The notes beneath the pieces were generated by a model. That model was not told the DNA's origin, made no database searches, and saw only the letters and a program-made list of their open reading frames with translations. Shown piece after piece: positions 46,459 to 54,372 of a stretch of DNA of 64,000 nucleotides. A program made the position numbers and the translations under genes. This DNA comes from Neochlamydia sp. S13 (GTDB lineage: Bacteria; Chlamydiota; Chlamydiia; Chlamydiales; Parachlamydiaceae). The first letter of the stretch is position 1. Each line of letters opens with the position of its first letter. Where the stretch lies: positions 124,001-188,000 of the forward strand of contig NZ_AP017977.1 in NCBI RefSeq assembly GCF_000648235.2. The letters run 5' to 3'.

Positions 46459-46489
46459 AAGCTCTTAAAAGCCATGAAATTAAGAGCTT
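46459..46489. terminator. Stem-loop between convergent plsX and the S24 peptidase gene
   Basis: A perfect 10-bp inverted repeat (AAGCTCTTAA and TTAAGAGCTT, loop 11) in the 142-bp gap between convergent genes. It lacks a good T-run on either side, so it is a possible bidirectional terminator or just a hairpin. Confidence 0.4.
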
Positions 46490-46554
46490 AAGAAAAGCTT
46501 GAACATCTTACCGATCATGTCTTTAGTTAAGCTTTATTTTCTTTAACGTAGCTC

Positions 46555-47013
46555 TTAAAGAGCGTGAATAACGCTTATTGCCACTCCCCAGATGCGTAAT
46601 TCTGTATCCTCAGTGATTTCAATAGGGGCATAAGCTTTGTTTTCAGCGACTAGCATCAGCCTATCCGCTACGCGACGTAGACGTTTGACAGTTAATTCAC
46701 CATTCAAAGAAGCGATAACAATTTTTCCTTCCGAGGGCTCTATGCTTCGATCAACGACTATAATATCATTATGATGAATCCCTGCATTGATCATCGAGTC
46801 TCCACACACCTTTAAAAGAAAAGTGACATCCGGTTCTTTAATCAAAAGTTCATTTAAATCAATTCTTTTTTCGATATCTCCTTCACCGAAGGAGGGAAAT
46901 CCAGCATTAATGCGATATTGGTAAAGAGGTATACGATAAAATTTATTTTGTATAAATTTTAAAATATTTTGAATCTCACTTGCTGGCACTTGAATAGCTT
47001 TAGTCTCTTCCAT
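46555..47013 (-). CDS. UmuD-like S24 self-cleaving peptidase
   Basis: 152 residues without a DNA-binding domain. A UmuD-type self-cleavage site lies at Ala37-Gly38 (NAGFPSFGEGD), with catalytic Ser73 (VCGDSMINAGIHHND) and Lys110 (ELTVKRL). The segment EKRIDLNELLIK strongly recalls UmuD. UmuD' partners UmuC in DNA polymerase V; no umuC is next to it, so it may pair with a polymerase elsewhere or have another role. It lacks the helix-turn-helix of LexA. An imperfect dyad (ATAAC at 47036, GTTAT at 47055) lies just upstream. Confidence 0.88.
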   Translation of the reverse strand: MEETKAIQVPASEIQNILKFIQNKFYRIPLYQYRINAGFPSFGEGDIEKRIDLNELLIKEPDVTFLLKVCGDSMINAGIHHNDIIVVDRSIEPSEGKIVIASLNGELTVKRLRRVADRLMLVAENKAYAPIEITEDTELRIWGVAISVIHAL

Positions 47014-47132
47014 AAATCTTCTACTCTTAAAAAAAATAACTGTTTTAATGAATGGTTATGACTTATCATTACCTTGTTGTCAATAGATTTTAGTTGCCTG
47101 GCACCCTAAGAATCAAAATGTTTCATCATTAT

Positions 47133-47816
47133 TTATAAAGGCTTATTGCTAAAATGTAGATAAGCTGATTGATCGGTATCTATAAGAGCATTTTCGAGCA
47201 TATGAGAATAATGGTCTAGATTAATGTGAGCAGGATAGGATATAGGGGAGCCAATCTTCATATAAATCTTTGAAAAAGGCTGAGGAAGCATCATTTTATC
47301 CCAACTTTTTAATTGCCATAAGCGGTTAGCTGACCAGCTGAAAGGGAATACGGTAGCAGCTGTCTGTTTAGCTGCTAAAGCAAGACCGGGCTTAACTTGA
47401 TAACGTGGTCCGCGTGGGCCATCCGGAGTAATTAAAACTATATCTAAACTATTTTTTAATCTGTTGATCATTTCCTTTAAAGCTTCATGCTTTGCATTGT
47501 GCTTAACACGTATAGTACGTCCATTTTTAAAACTATTCGCGAATAATGCTAAGGGTTCCCCATCACGACTTTGGCTAATAAAAGCCGTATAATTAAATTG
47601 CGGGGTATAGCTCTGAAAAATAGTCGCTACCAACATCAAGCGATTATGCCAAAGCATAAGAATACAATTTCCCTGCTTAACATGTTTACAAAATTCCTCC
47701 AGTCCTTCCAATTGAATGCGACAGGTCATCAGTAAAAGTTTTAAAAAAGCTTTACCGGCATAAGCAAGTACACGAGGGACCAAATAATGAGAAAAATAGC
47801 GTTTAATAGCTTTCAT
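47133..47816 (-). CDS. DUF374 lysophospholipid/lipid A acyltransferase-like protein
   Basis: 227 residues of the DUF374 family within the LPLAT superfamily: MLWHNRLMLV (catalytic HN), ISQSRDGEPLA, and TPDGPRGPRYQVKPGLALAA. An N-terminal hydrophobic helix suggests membrane association. DUF374 genes usually sit in LPS biosynthesis loci. Here the gene overlaps the end of lpxB by 4 bp (ATGA), so it is the last gene of the lipid A operon. A role in acylating lipid A or in its transport is inferred from context. Confidence 0.87.
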   Translation of the reverse strand: MKAIKRYFSHYLVPRVLAYAGKAFLKLLLMTCRIQLEGLEEFCKHVKQGNCILMLWHNRLMLVATIFQSYTPQFNYTAFISQSRDGEPLALFANSFKNGRTIRVKHNAKHEALKEMINRLKNSLDIVLITPDGPRGPRYQVKPGLALAAKQTAATVFPFSWSANRLWQLKSWDKMMLPQPFSKIYMKIGSPISYPAHINLDHYSHMLENALIDTDQSAYLHFSNKPL

Positions 47817-48976
47817 GATAATAAAGAATGTATAGCTTGCGCGGCATTCTGGCTGGCATGGGTTCCTTGGAAAAGCTCAACAATTTGCTGGCAGCCTTCT
47901 AGGCAACGTGCTCTTGAAGAGCCTGCATGAATGTCTTCTAGCTCTTTTGCGACCTTTTTAGGGGTAAAACCCTCTGCTATAAGCTCGGGAAATAAGCGCT
48001 GGCCACTGAGTATATTAACGATACAATAGTAAGGTAGATTCAATTTAATTATAAATTTAGCAATCAACCAATTAAGGGTAGAGAGCTGATAGACAACCAC
48101 TGTAGGGCAGCAGTGGAGTGCTAATTCAAGGGTAACTGTTCCTGATTTGGCTATGGCACTATGACTATTACGCATCAAATCGTAGGTGTGTGCTTTATCC
48201 ACAATAAAAGCATGAAGCAAGCGATGCTTTTTAAGGATCTTTTCAATAAGCGGTTTAAGGGATGCGTTAGAACAAGAGATGCCAAAAGTTGTAGAAGGAT
48301 TTTCTTTTTGAAAAAGGAGAGCTGCCTCTAATTGCTTAGAAAGATTATTTTTGATTTCAGCTTCTCGGCTGCCAGGAAAGATGGAAATCAATAAATGCTC
48401 GGGTGGACAAAAGTGACTTTTCCAAGAAGGGGCGTAAAGATGTTGGGAAATATACTCTTGAAGGGGATTACCCACATATTGGACTTTAAGGGAAGTAGGC
48501 TTAAAGCTTATGTTTTCAAAAGGATAAATGGTGAGTAACATATCCAATGTTTTAGCCATATGTTGGATACGCTTTTTGCCCCACGCCCATACAGAAGGGC
48601 AGATGTAATGGACGAGCTTACCTTTATATCCTGCTTTTCGCAGAGCACGAGCCATGCGTAAATTAAAGCCTGGATAGTCAATGAAAATTACTAATTCAGG
48701 ACAAGTGCTTAACACATAGTCGCGTATATAATAAAATTGTTTATAAAGACTAGGCAAAGCTTTAATGACATCTGAGAAACCCATGACAGCAAATTTTTCC
48801 ATGGGCATAATGTTGACAATCCCTTCTTCTCGCAGAGCAGGGCCAGCCACGCCACTGAACCAGCAGCTAGGATATAGCTCCTTAAAAGCTTTCACTAAGT
48901 GAGCGCCATGTAAATCTCCACTAGGCTCTCCAGCAAAAATAAAAAGATGTGGATGGAGATTGTCATTACTTTTCAT
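47813..48976 (-). CDS. lpxB: Lipid-A-disaccharide synthase LpxB
   Basis: 387 residues of GT19. It joins UDP-diacyl-GlcN and lipid X to make the lipid A disaccharide on the inner membrane. Motifs are LFIFAGEPSGDLHGAHL, FIDYPGFNLRMARALRKAGY, HYICPSVWAWGKKR and PGSREAEIK. I chose ATG 48976, which has GGGGAGG at ideal distance and overlaps the upstream LAB_N gene by 11 bp. The frame is open to 49045, but that adds unrelated residues. As I recall, chlamydial LpxB proteins are often fused to an N-terminal membrane domain (about 600 residues in C. trachomatis); here the two parts are separate overlapping genes in different frames. Confidence 0.95.
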   Translation of the reverse strand: MKSNDNLHPHLFIFAGEPSGDLHGAHLVKAFKELYPSCWFSGVAGPALREEGIVNIMPMEKFAVMGFSDVIKALPSLYKQFYYIRDYVLSTCPELVIFIDYPGFNLRMARALRKAGYKGKLVHYICPSVWAWGKKRIQHMAKTLDMLLTIYPFENISFKPTSLKVQYVGNPLQEYISQHLYAPSWKSHFCPPEHLLISIFPGSREAEIKNNLSKQLEAALLFQKENPSTTFGISCSNASLKPLIEKILKKHRLLHAFIVDKAHTYDLMRNSHSAIAKSGTVTLELALHCCPTVVVYQLSTLNWLIAKFIIKLNLPYYCIVNILSGQRLFPELIAEGFTPKKVAKELEDIHAGSSRARCLEGCQQIVELFQGTHASQNAAQAIHSLLS

Positions 48977-49670
48977 AAGCCTCCCCACACGTTTCATACG
49001 TAGGATTTTTAGAAAGAAGCATAAGATTACGAATATAAGGGACAATGCCTAGAGCAGGGCCTATAATATTAACCGGATCATAGATCCGAATAAAGTAAAC
49101 GATTGAAAAAGAGGCTCCTAAAAGGCTAATCCACCAAAATGAAGCGCCGAGTTGACTTGTATGCGTCTTTTCAACTTGCCACCATTGTATCCAAAAACGA
49201 CAATTGAATAGAAGGAGGCCTATAAAGCCAACAATATGCCATGAATTATGGATAGGCAAGCTATTAGAACTCCATGCATGACTAGGTAAACGTAACCAGG
49301 CAGATTTATTCTCGGCTAAGTAAAGGTGCTGAAAATAAAAAGCTAAAGTCGTTAGTACCAGAAAGCTTAGCATGATTTCTATCACCCTTACTGTGGGCAT
49401 GCTCTGTGAAGTTTCTTTCATGAGATTAAGATTACGCCAGGAGATAACAGCATTTATGACTTGAACAATGCCTACATGAAATTGCATCTGGATAAAGGAA
49501 TGAATAAGTAAAAGGAGATTTCCCAGCAGGGATAGCTTCCAAAAAAGAGGCGTAACTACACTTTTTCTGCTAATTTCGCTTCTAAGCCATTGAATGATAA
49601 AGCGTGCTCCAAAAGCTAAGGAGGCTATAAATCCTAAGGGATAAAAGATTTCACGCCACTGCTCGTTCAT
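48966..49670 (-). CDS. Double LAB_N (lipid A biosynthesis N-terminal) membrane protein
   Basis: 234 residues with two LAB_N repeats, about 10-85 (FGARFIIQWLRSEISRKSVV; FWKLSLLGNLLLLIHSF) and 155-225 (FNCRFWIQWWQVEKTHTSQL; FWWISLLGASFSIVYFIRI), each made of paired membrane helices. The domain is found alone or fused to LpxB and is thought to act in lipid A assembly at the membrane. It overlaps the upstream GT2 gene by 4 bp and lpxB by 11 bp, so all are translationally coupled. Its sum with LpxB, about 620 residues, is close to fused chlamydial LpxB. Confidence 0.87.
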   Translation of the reverse strand: MNEQWREIFYPLGFIASLAFGARFIIQWLRSEISRKSVVTPLFWKLSLLGNLLLLIHSFIQMQFHVGIVQVINAVISWRNLNLMKETSQSMPTVRVIEIMLSFLVLTTLAFYFQHLYLAENKSAWLRLPSHAWSSNSLPIHNSWHIVGFIGLLLFNCRFWIQWWQVEKTHTSQLGASFWWISLLGASFSIVYFIRIYDPVNIIGPALGIVPYIRNLMLLSKNPTYETCGEAYEK

Positions 49671-50383
49671 GGTAATTCTTTATTAATCTGATATTTTAGC
49701 TGACGTTTTTTCATCCAGCGTACAGCTGCAAGATCTGCAATCGTATTAAAAGATCGATTAAAAAAATTATATTTAGTTTTGCCTTTTATACGCTCGCGGT
49801 GGTTAACAGCAACTTCTTGTACTTCCAATCCTTCAATTTTAAAAAGGGCCGGAAGAAAACGGTGCATGCCATTATACATTTTGATTTTATGCAAAGCAGA
49901 GGTGCGATAGATCTTTAAAGAGCAACCTGTATCGCTTACGCCATCTTCACAAATTGAACGCCGAATCAAGTTAGCTACTGTGGAGATAAGCTTTTTTGAC
50001 AAAGGGTCTTTACGATTGACGCGTACTCCACATACCAAGTCACAATTGTTGATTGCTTCCACGAGTTTAGGAATATCTGCAGGATCATTTTGTCGATCTC
50101 CGTCTAAGGTGATTACAAATTCTCCTTTAGCGGCTTTAAAACCTGCGGCAAAGGCGCTAGATTGTCCATAGTTTTCTTTAAAAATTAGCAGCTTTAGATA
50201 ATTTTTTTTATGCAATAAGTGAGTTAAAAGAGCCAGCGTTTGATCTGTAGATCCATCATCTACACAAATAAGCTCCCAAGGTTTTTTTAAACTGAGCATG
50301 ATGGGCTCAAGTTCTTCAATGAGCTCAACAATATTGTCCTCCTCATTTTTAAGAGGGATAACGACTGAGTATTGAATGGTCAT
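49667..50383 (-). CDS. GT2 glycosyltransferase (polyprenyl-phosphate glycosyltransferase type)
   Basis: 238 residues of the GT2 fold: VVIPLKNEEDNI, CVDDGSTDQT, DGDRQNDPADIP (DxD region) and a C-terminal RxxGKTKY motif (RIKGKTKYNFF). This resembles DPM1/ArnC-like enzymes that put a sugar on undecaprenyl or dolichyl phosphate, but without C-terminal membrane helices. First gene of the lipid A operon (4-bp overlap with the LAB_N gene). The pairing of an ArnC-like GT2 with LAB_N proteins is frequent and suggests modification of lipid A or of a lipid carrier; the sugar is unknown. Confidence 0.9.
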   Translation of the reverse strand: MTIQYSVVIPLKNEEDNIVELIEELEPIMLSLKKPWELICVDDGSTDQTLALLTHLLHKKNYLKLLIFKENYGQSSAFAAGFKAAKGEFVITLDGDRQNDPADIPKLVEAINNCDLVCGVRVNRKDPLSKKLISTVANLIRRSICEDGVSDTGCSLKIYRTSALHKIKMYNGMHRFLPALFKIEGLEVQEVAVNHRERIKGKTKYNFFNRSFNTIADLAAVRWMKKRQLKYQINKELP

Positions 50384-50595
50384 GGATAGCTTAGGCTTTT
50401 AATGAATAAGAAAGCATCATATCATCTTAAGGTTTACCTAGACAAGAAGTTTTTTAATAGGAATCTAAAGTTAGGCAAACTTTGCGAAATTAAGCAAAAG
50501 AGGAATAAAAAATGCTGGCCTTAAATTTATCTTCCTCTTCCTACTTGGCATCCTGTAAAAAAGCTTAAATTGCAGTTATAAAGCTAAAATTTTTG

Positions 50596-51339
50596 CTAAA
50601 TTAATTTATGTTTAACCCACTCGGCTCCCTCTTTAAAGATAGGAGGTAAAGTTCCATGGCCTTTGTAACCTATAGAAGCAGAAATGATTAGTTCTATAGC
50701 AGGAGAGCGGTGCCCTTGCTGGTAAGCGGCCTCAGCTAGCTGGTGGATAAAATCAAAGCAGGCGTAGGTGCCAACTCGGTTGTCACGGTTGCCTATATAA
50801 AAGCGAAATTGTTTATTCACTAGCTGATAGATAAGGCCATGTAAGTCCCATTCTTTCTCTAAGTGGTTTGTTTTTTCTAAAGATGAAAGTTTAGTCATAG
50901 GAGCAAAACCTAGGACATATTTGAGGCGCGGTTCTCGGGCAGCTAAATGGGTGGCTATAAATGCTCCACGCGAGAGCCCCCCTACAGCTATCCTTTCTTC
51001 ATCTACGAAACCTTGTTGAATAAGATACTCTATATTTTTTATACAGCTTTGTAGGAAATGAGAAAAAGAATGCGGATGAGTTGCAAATTCCTGCATCCAT
51101 AGGGCTAGCGCCTGATTAGAATCATACCCTTGACCATGAAAAGGAAGCGTAAACGAATAGCAGCGTATAGGAAATTTTTCTAGAAAAAGTATAGGCTGAT
51201 TGTAAGGCTCTTGATAAAGACTCTCTTCCGCTGAAAGAGCAAAATAAAAAAAAGCGGGTAAAGGACCGGCAGCAAGAGGTTCTCCTTGCATATAGATGGG
51301 TAAAGTTGTAGGAGAAGCTATAACCTCTTTGCGCTTCAT
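50596..51339 (-). CDS. Alpha/beta hydrolase
   Basis: 247 residues with the nucleophile elbow GGLSRGAF (Ser123), an oxyanion-type N-terminal segment (TLPFHGQGYDS) and a likely catalytic histidine in YKGHGTLPP (His228). Single-domain cytosolic serine hydrolase; substrate unknown. Its start lies 20 bp after the pcnB stop on the same strand with GAGGAA upstream, so it is probably co-transcribed with pcnB. No signal peptide. Confidence 0.85.
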   Translation of the reverse strand: MKRKEVIASPTTLPIYMQGEPLAAGPLPAFFYFALSAEESLYQEPYNQPILFLEKFPIRCYSFTLPFHGQGYDSNQALALWMQEFATHPHSFSHFLQSCIKNIEYLIQQGFVDEERIAVGGLSRGAFIATHLAAREPRLKYVLGFAPMTKLSSLEKTNHLEKEWDLHGLIYQLVNKQFRFYIGNRDNRVGTYACFDFIHQLAEAAYQQGHRSPAIELIISASIGYKGHGTLPPIFKEGAEWVKHKLI

Positions 51340-51359
51340 GGATTCTGTTCCTCATTTTC

Positions 51360-52634
51360 TTAAGCTTTGACATCTTTTTTTTGAGGTTGAGGAGGGCGGC
51401 CGTATCGCCTCTTTTTTGGAGGATGCGAATAACGATTAACCTGAGAAGAGCCGCCTGCATTTTTGTATTGGTCTCGCCAATATATGTACGCTTCTTGCAG
51501 GTGGGGCTGTATGCTTGCACGAATTTTTAGAAAAATAAGAGAGGCTTCAAATTCTTTATTGTGAACTAATTTTGTCCGTAAATGCCGCTTGCCAGAAAAA
51601 GGAGTGAGACGGTATTGCGTGGACAGGATAAAATTCATCACGGCGCTATGGCGGCGAGGAAAATGAGAAAACGAGGAGGTGACAAATCCCTTAATGAGAG
51701 AGGATGTGAGCATCGTGATCTCACCCATATGAGGGTGACGCCCTTTGTCAAGGTATTGGGTTTTAATTTCTTGCTCTAAGATGGGGAAAAGCATATTGCT
51801 GGTTAGGAGAGAACGATCTAGAGTCTTTTTGCTATAAAGATTGATTTGGTCAGCAGTTGTTAGATAGCGGTAAATCTCGTTTCCTTGATGGCTTTGAATA
51901 AAATGAGCTAGGCAGGGAAAAATAAGCTCTAATAGACCAACTTGGGACATCAGGTGAAAAAAAGACGAGGAATAACCTGATTCTAGCATGCGAAATATCT
52001 CTTCCAAAATCCTTGCAGGTGAACTTTTAATTAACTCCTTTTTGCATTCAAGTAGGGCTGTTTGTACTTCGGGAACGACGGTAAAGTTGTAGCGCGCTTG
52101 AAATTTCAATAAGCGGATCATGCGCACAGGGTCCTGCTTGAAACGGGTAGAAGGCTCTCCAATCGTTCTTAAAATTCTTTGATGAATATCTTCCCATCCA
52201 CCCACATAATCAATTACACTATGATTAGTAGGATCATAAAATAAGCCGTTAATAGTAAAGTCGCGGCGCAAGACATCTTCTTCGGGTGTGCCCCATACGT
52301 TGTCTTGAATGATTAGATCACTATCATTTTCTCCTGATCGAAAAGTGGCTACCTCTAAGATTTTAGGCCCAAATCGTACATGCGCCAATCGGAAACGGCG
52401 ACCAATTAAAAGACAGCTTCTACCGAAAAGTTGCTTAATTTGTTCGGGCTTGGCCGAGGTAGAGATATCAAAATCTTTCGGAGTTTTCTTGATAAGAAGG
52501 TCACGGACACCCCCACCTACTAAATAAGCTTTAAAGCCAGCTTCTTTCAATCGGTTGATTACATAAAGGGCATCTTTATCAATCAAGTGATGCTCGATCT
52601 CATGGTCTGTCGCATGAAAAATTTTAGCTTGCAA
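51360..52634 (-). CDS. pcnB: Poly(A) polymerase PcnB, probable TTG start
   Basis: 424 residues of the class II tRNA-nucleotidyltransferase/poly(A) polymerase superfamily. The nucleotide-binding motif LVGGGVRD (38-45) and catalytic pair Asp54/Asp56 (KDFDIST) are present. The PcnB-type GRSCLLIGRRFRLAHVRFG (71-89) separates it from CCA-adding enzymes. The C-terminus is basic and rich in Pro/Gln/Arg, as in PcnB. No ATG occurs near the N-terminus. TTG 52634 follows AAGGAG at about ten bases. Adds 3' poly(A) tails that promote RNA decay. In C. trachomatis pcnB neighbours lpxB (CT410/CT411), as it nearly does here. Confidence 0.92.
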   Translation of the reverse strand: MQAKIFHATDHEIEHHLIDKDALYVINRLKEAGFKAYLVGGGVRDLLIKKTPKDFDISTSAKPEQIKQLFGRSCLLIGRRFRLAHVRFGPKILEVATFRSGENDSDLIIQDNVWGTPEEDVLRRDFTINGLFYDPTNHSVIDYVGGWEDIHQRILRTIGEPSTRFKQDPVRMIRLLKFQARYNFTVVPEVQTALLECKKELIKSSPARILEEIFRMLESGYSSSFFHLMSQVGLLELIFPCLAHFIQSHQGNEIYRYLTTADQINLYSKKTLDRSLLTSNMLFPILEQEIKTQYLDKGRHPHMGEITMLTSSLIKGFVTSSFSHFPRRHSAVMNFILSTQYRLTPFSGKRHLRTKLVHNKEFEASLIFLKIRASIQPHLQEAYIYWRDQYKNAGGSSQVNRYSHPPKKRRYGRPPQPQKKDVKA

Positions 52635-52983
52635 AGACTTTAGCTCTCCTTAATCGACTGTTTATAAATAATGAGGTTGTCAAGTTTCTTTCTTTTGTCA
52701 CGCTCTTTTATGCAAGGTCTTAAGGTAATAAAAAAACTTATTCAATCAATGAGATGATATTTTAAGCAAGCCATGCGCAAAAGTCAACTTCAAACCCTTA
52801 GTTTAATAAAAACTCAAAAATAAACCAGCTTCTTTACTGCCCATTTTCAAAATCATTTTTTTTCTCCATGAGTTTTATTATAAAGAAAGTGTAGGATAAA
52901 TGGAAAATTGTATATACTCACCTATCATTTTTCTTGATTGCCGTCTAGATTTTTGATTAATTTATAGTTTTAGGGAGAGGTTG
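52635..52983. other. Intergenic, 349 bp, divergent promoter region of pcnB and glmM
   Basis: No coding capacity. TTGTATATACTC near 52909 may belong to a promoter but the spacing is not convincing. AGGGAGAGG just before 52981 is the glmM ribosome site. Confidence 0.45.
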
Positions 52984-54351
52984 ATGACAAAGAAAAGGAC
53001 AAAAGTCTTTGGAACAGACGGTGTGCGGGGACGTGCAAATTATACTCCTATGACAGTAGAGATTGCCTTAGCTTTGGGCCGAGCGGCAGGTAAGATTTTT
53101 CGACGTCACAATGGTAAACATAGGGTAGTCATTGGCAAAGATACACGTCTATCTTGTTATATGTTTGAAAATGCTTTAATAGCTGGTTTATGCTCCATGG
53201 GAGTAGATACTTTGATGGTAGGGCCTCTCCCTACTCCAGGGGTAGCTTTTATTACAAGAGCTTACCGTGCAGATGCTGGTATTGTTATTTCAGCTTCTCA
53301 TAATGCTTATTATGATAATGGAATTAAGTTTTTCTCTTCCGAAGGCTTTAAATTACCAGATGCTTGGGAAGCTGAAATGGAAGAGTTGATCACTACGAAT
53401 AGCTTTGAAGATAGCCTCCCTCTTGAGTTTGATATAGGAAAAAATAGCAAAATTAACGATGCGGATGGACGGTATATAGAATTTGTAAAAGCCACTTTTC
53501 CTCGTCGTTTATCTCTTAAAAATTTAAAGATCGCTTTAGATTGTGCTAATGGGGCAGGTTATAAAGTGGCACCTTTAGTATTTAGGGAGCTTGATGCCCA
53601 AGTATTTGTGTATGGTAATAGCCCGAATGGTCTAAATATCAATGATGATTGCGGTTCTTTACATCCTGAGACTGTGCAAAAAGCTGTGATCGATCACCGG
53701 GCAGATGTAGGGATAGCCTTAGACGGGGATGCAGATCGCGTGATTATGGTAGATGAGAATGCGCAGATTGTAGATGGAGATACTATATTGGCAATTTGTG
53801 CACGGGACTTAAAAAAACAAGGTCTTCTCAAGAATAACAAAGTGATAGCGACTGTGATGTCAAATTTTGGCTTTGTCAAGGCTATGAGAGCTGAACAGAT
53901 AGAAGTGGTTTGCTCGCAAGTGGGAGATCGTTATGTCCTTCAAGATATGTTGAAGCATGAGGCTAATCTAGGTGGTGAGCAAAGTGGACATATGATTTTC
54001 TTGGACCATAATACTACCGGTGATGGGCTAGTTTGTGCCCTACAAGTTTTGCGTATTATGATAGAGACCGATTCTAAGCTGTCAGATTTAGCTTTAATCG
54101 TACAACGTTACCCTCAGTCTTGCATCAATGTAAGCATTCAGTCCAAACCCCCTTTAAATGAACTTAAAAATGTGCAAGAAGCTATCGCTAATGTGGAAAA
54201 AATGCTGGGCGATGCAGGTCGCGTGTTAGTACGCTATTCAGGCACGGAAAATATTTGCCGAGTAATGGTAGAAGGTCCTAAGTTAAAACAAGTGCAGCAA
54301 ATGGCGCTTACGATCAGCAACAGCGTTAAAGAAGAAATAGGATCTTATTAG
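52984..54351 (+). CDS. glmM: Phosphoglucosamine mutase GlmM
   Basis: 455 residues: KVFGTDGVRGRAN at the start, the phosphoserine loop ISASHNAYYDNG (active Ser105), the metal loop DGDADRV (about 249-255) and the sugar-phosphate loop RYSGTEN near the C-terminus. It converts GlcN-6-P to GlcN-1-P for UDP-GlcNAc, hence peptidoglycan and lipid A. The preceding TTG at 52981 is in frame, but ATG 52984 is the family-like start. glmS follows after 21 bp, so product and substrate enzymes are co-transcribed; same order as CT815-CT816. Confidence 0.96.
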   Translation: MTKKRTKVFGTDGVRGRANYTPMTVEIALALGRAAGKIFRRHNGKHRVVIGKDTRLSCYMFENALIAGLCSMGVDTLMVGPLPTPGVAFITRAYRADAGIVISASHNAYYDNGIKFFSSEGFKLPDAWEAEMEELITTNSFEDSLPLEFDIGKNSKINDADGRYIEFVKATFPRRLSLKNLKIALDCANGAGYKVAPLVFRELDAQVFVYGNSPNGLNINDDCGSLHPETVQKAVIDHRADVGIALDGDADRVIMVDENAQIVDGDTILAICARDLKKQGLLKNNKVIATVMSNFGFVKAMRAEQIEVVCSQVGDRYVLQDMLKHEANLGGEQSGHMIFLDHNTTGDGLVCALQVLRIMIETDSKLSDLALIVQRYPQSCINVSIQSKPPLNELKNVQEAIANVEKMLGDAGRVLVRYSGTENICRVMVEGPKLKQVQQMALTISNSVKEEIGSY

Positions 54352-54372
54352 CCGACTTCAAAGGAATGATTT

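Noticed and set aside
48977-49045. Upstream extension of lpxB
   Set aside because: Out-of-family residues; ATG 48976 has GGGGAGG at good spacing and the region belongs to the LAB_N gene in another frame.
54352-54372. Possible glmS ribozyme before glmS
   Set aside because: Only 21 bp separate glmM and glmS, too short for the ribozyme.
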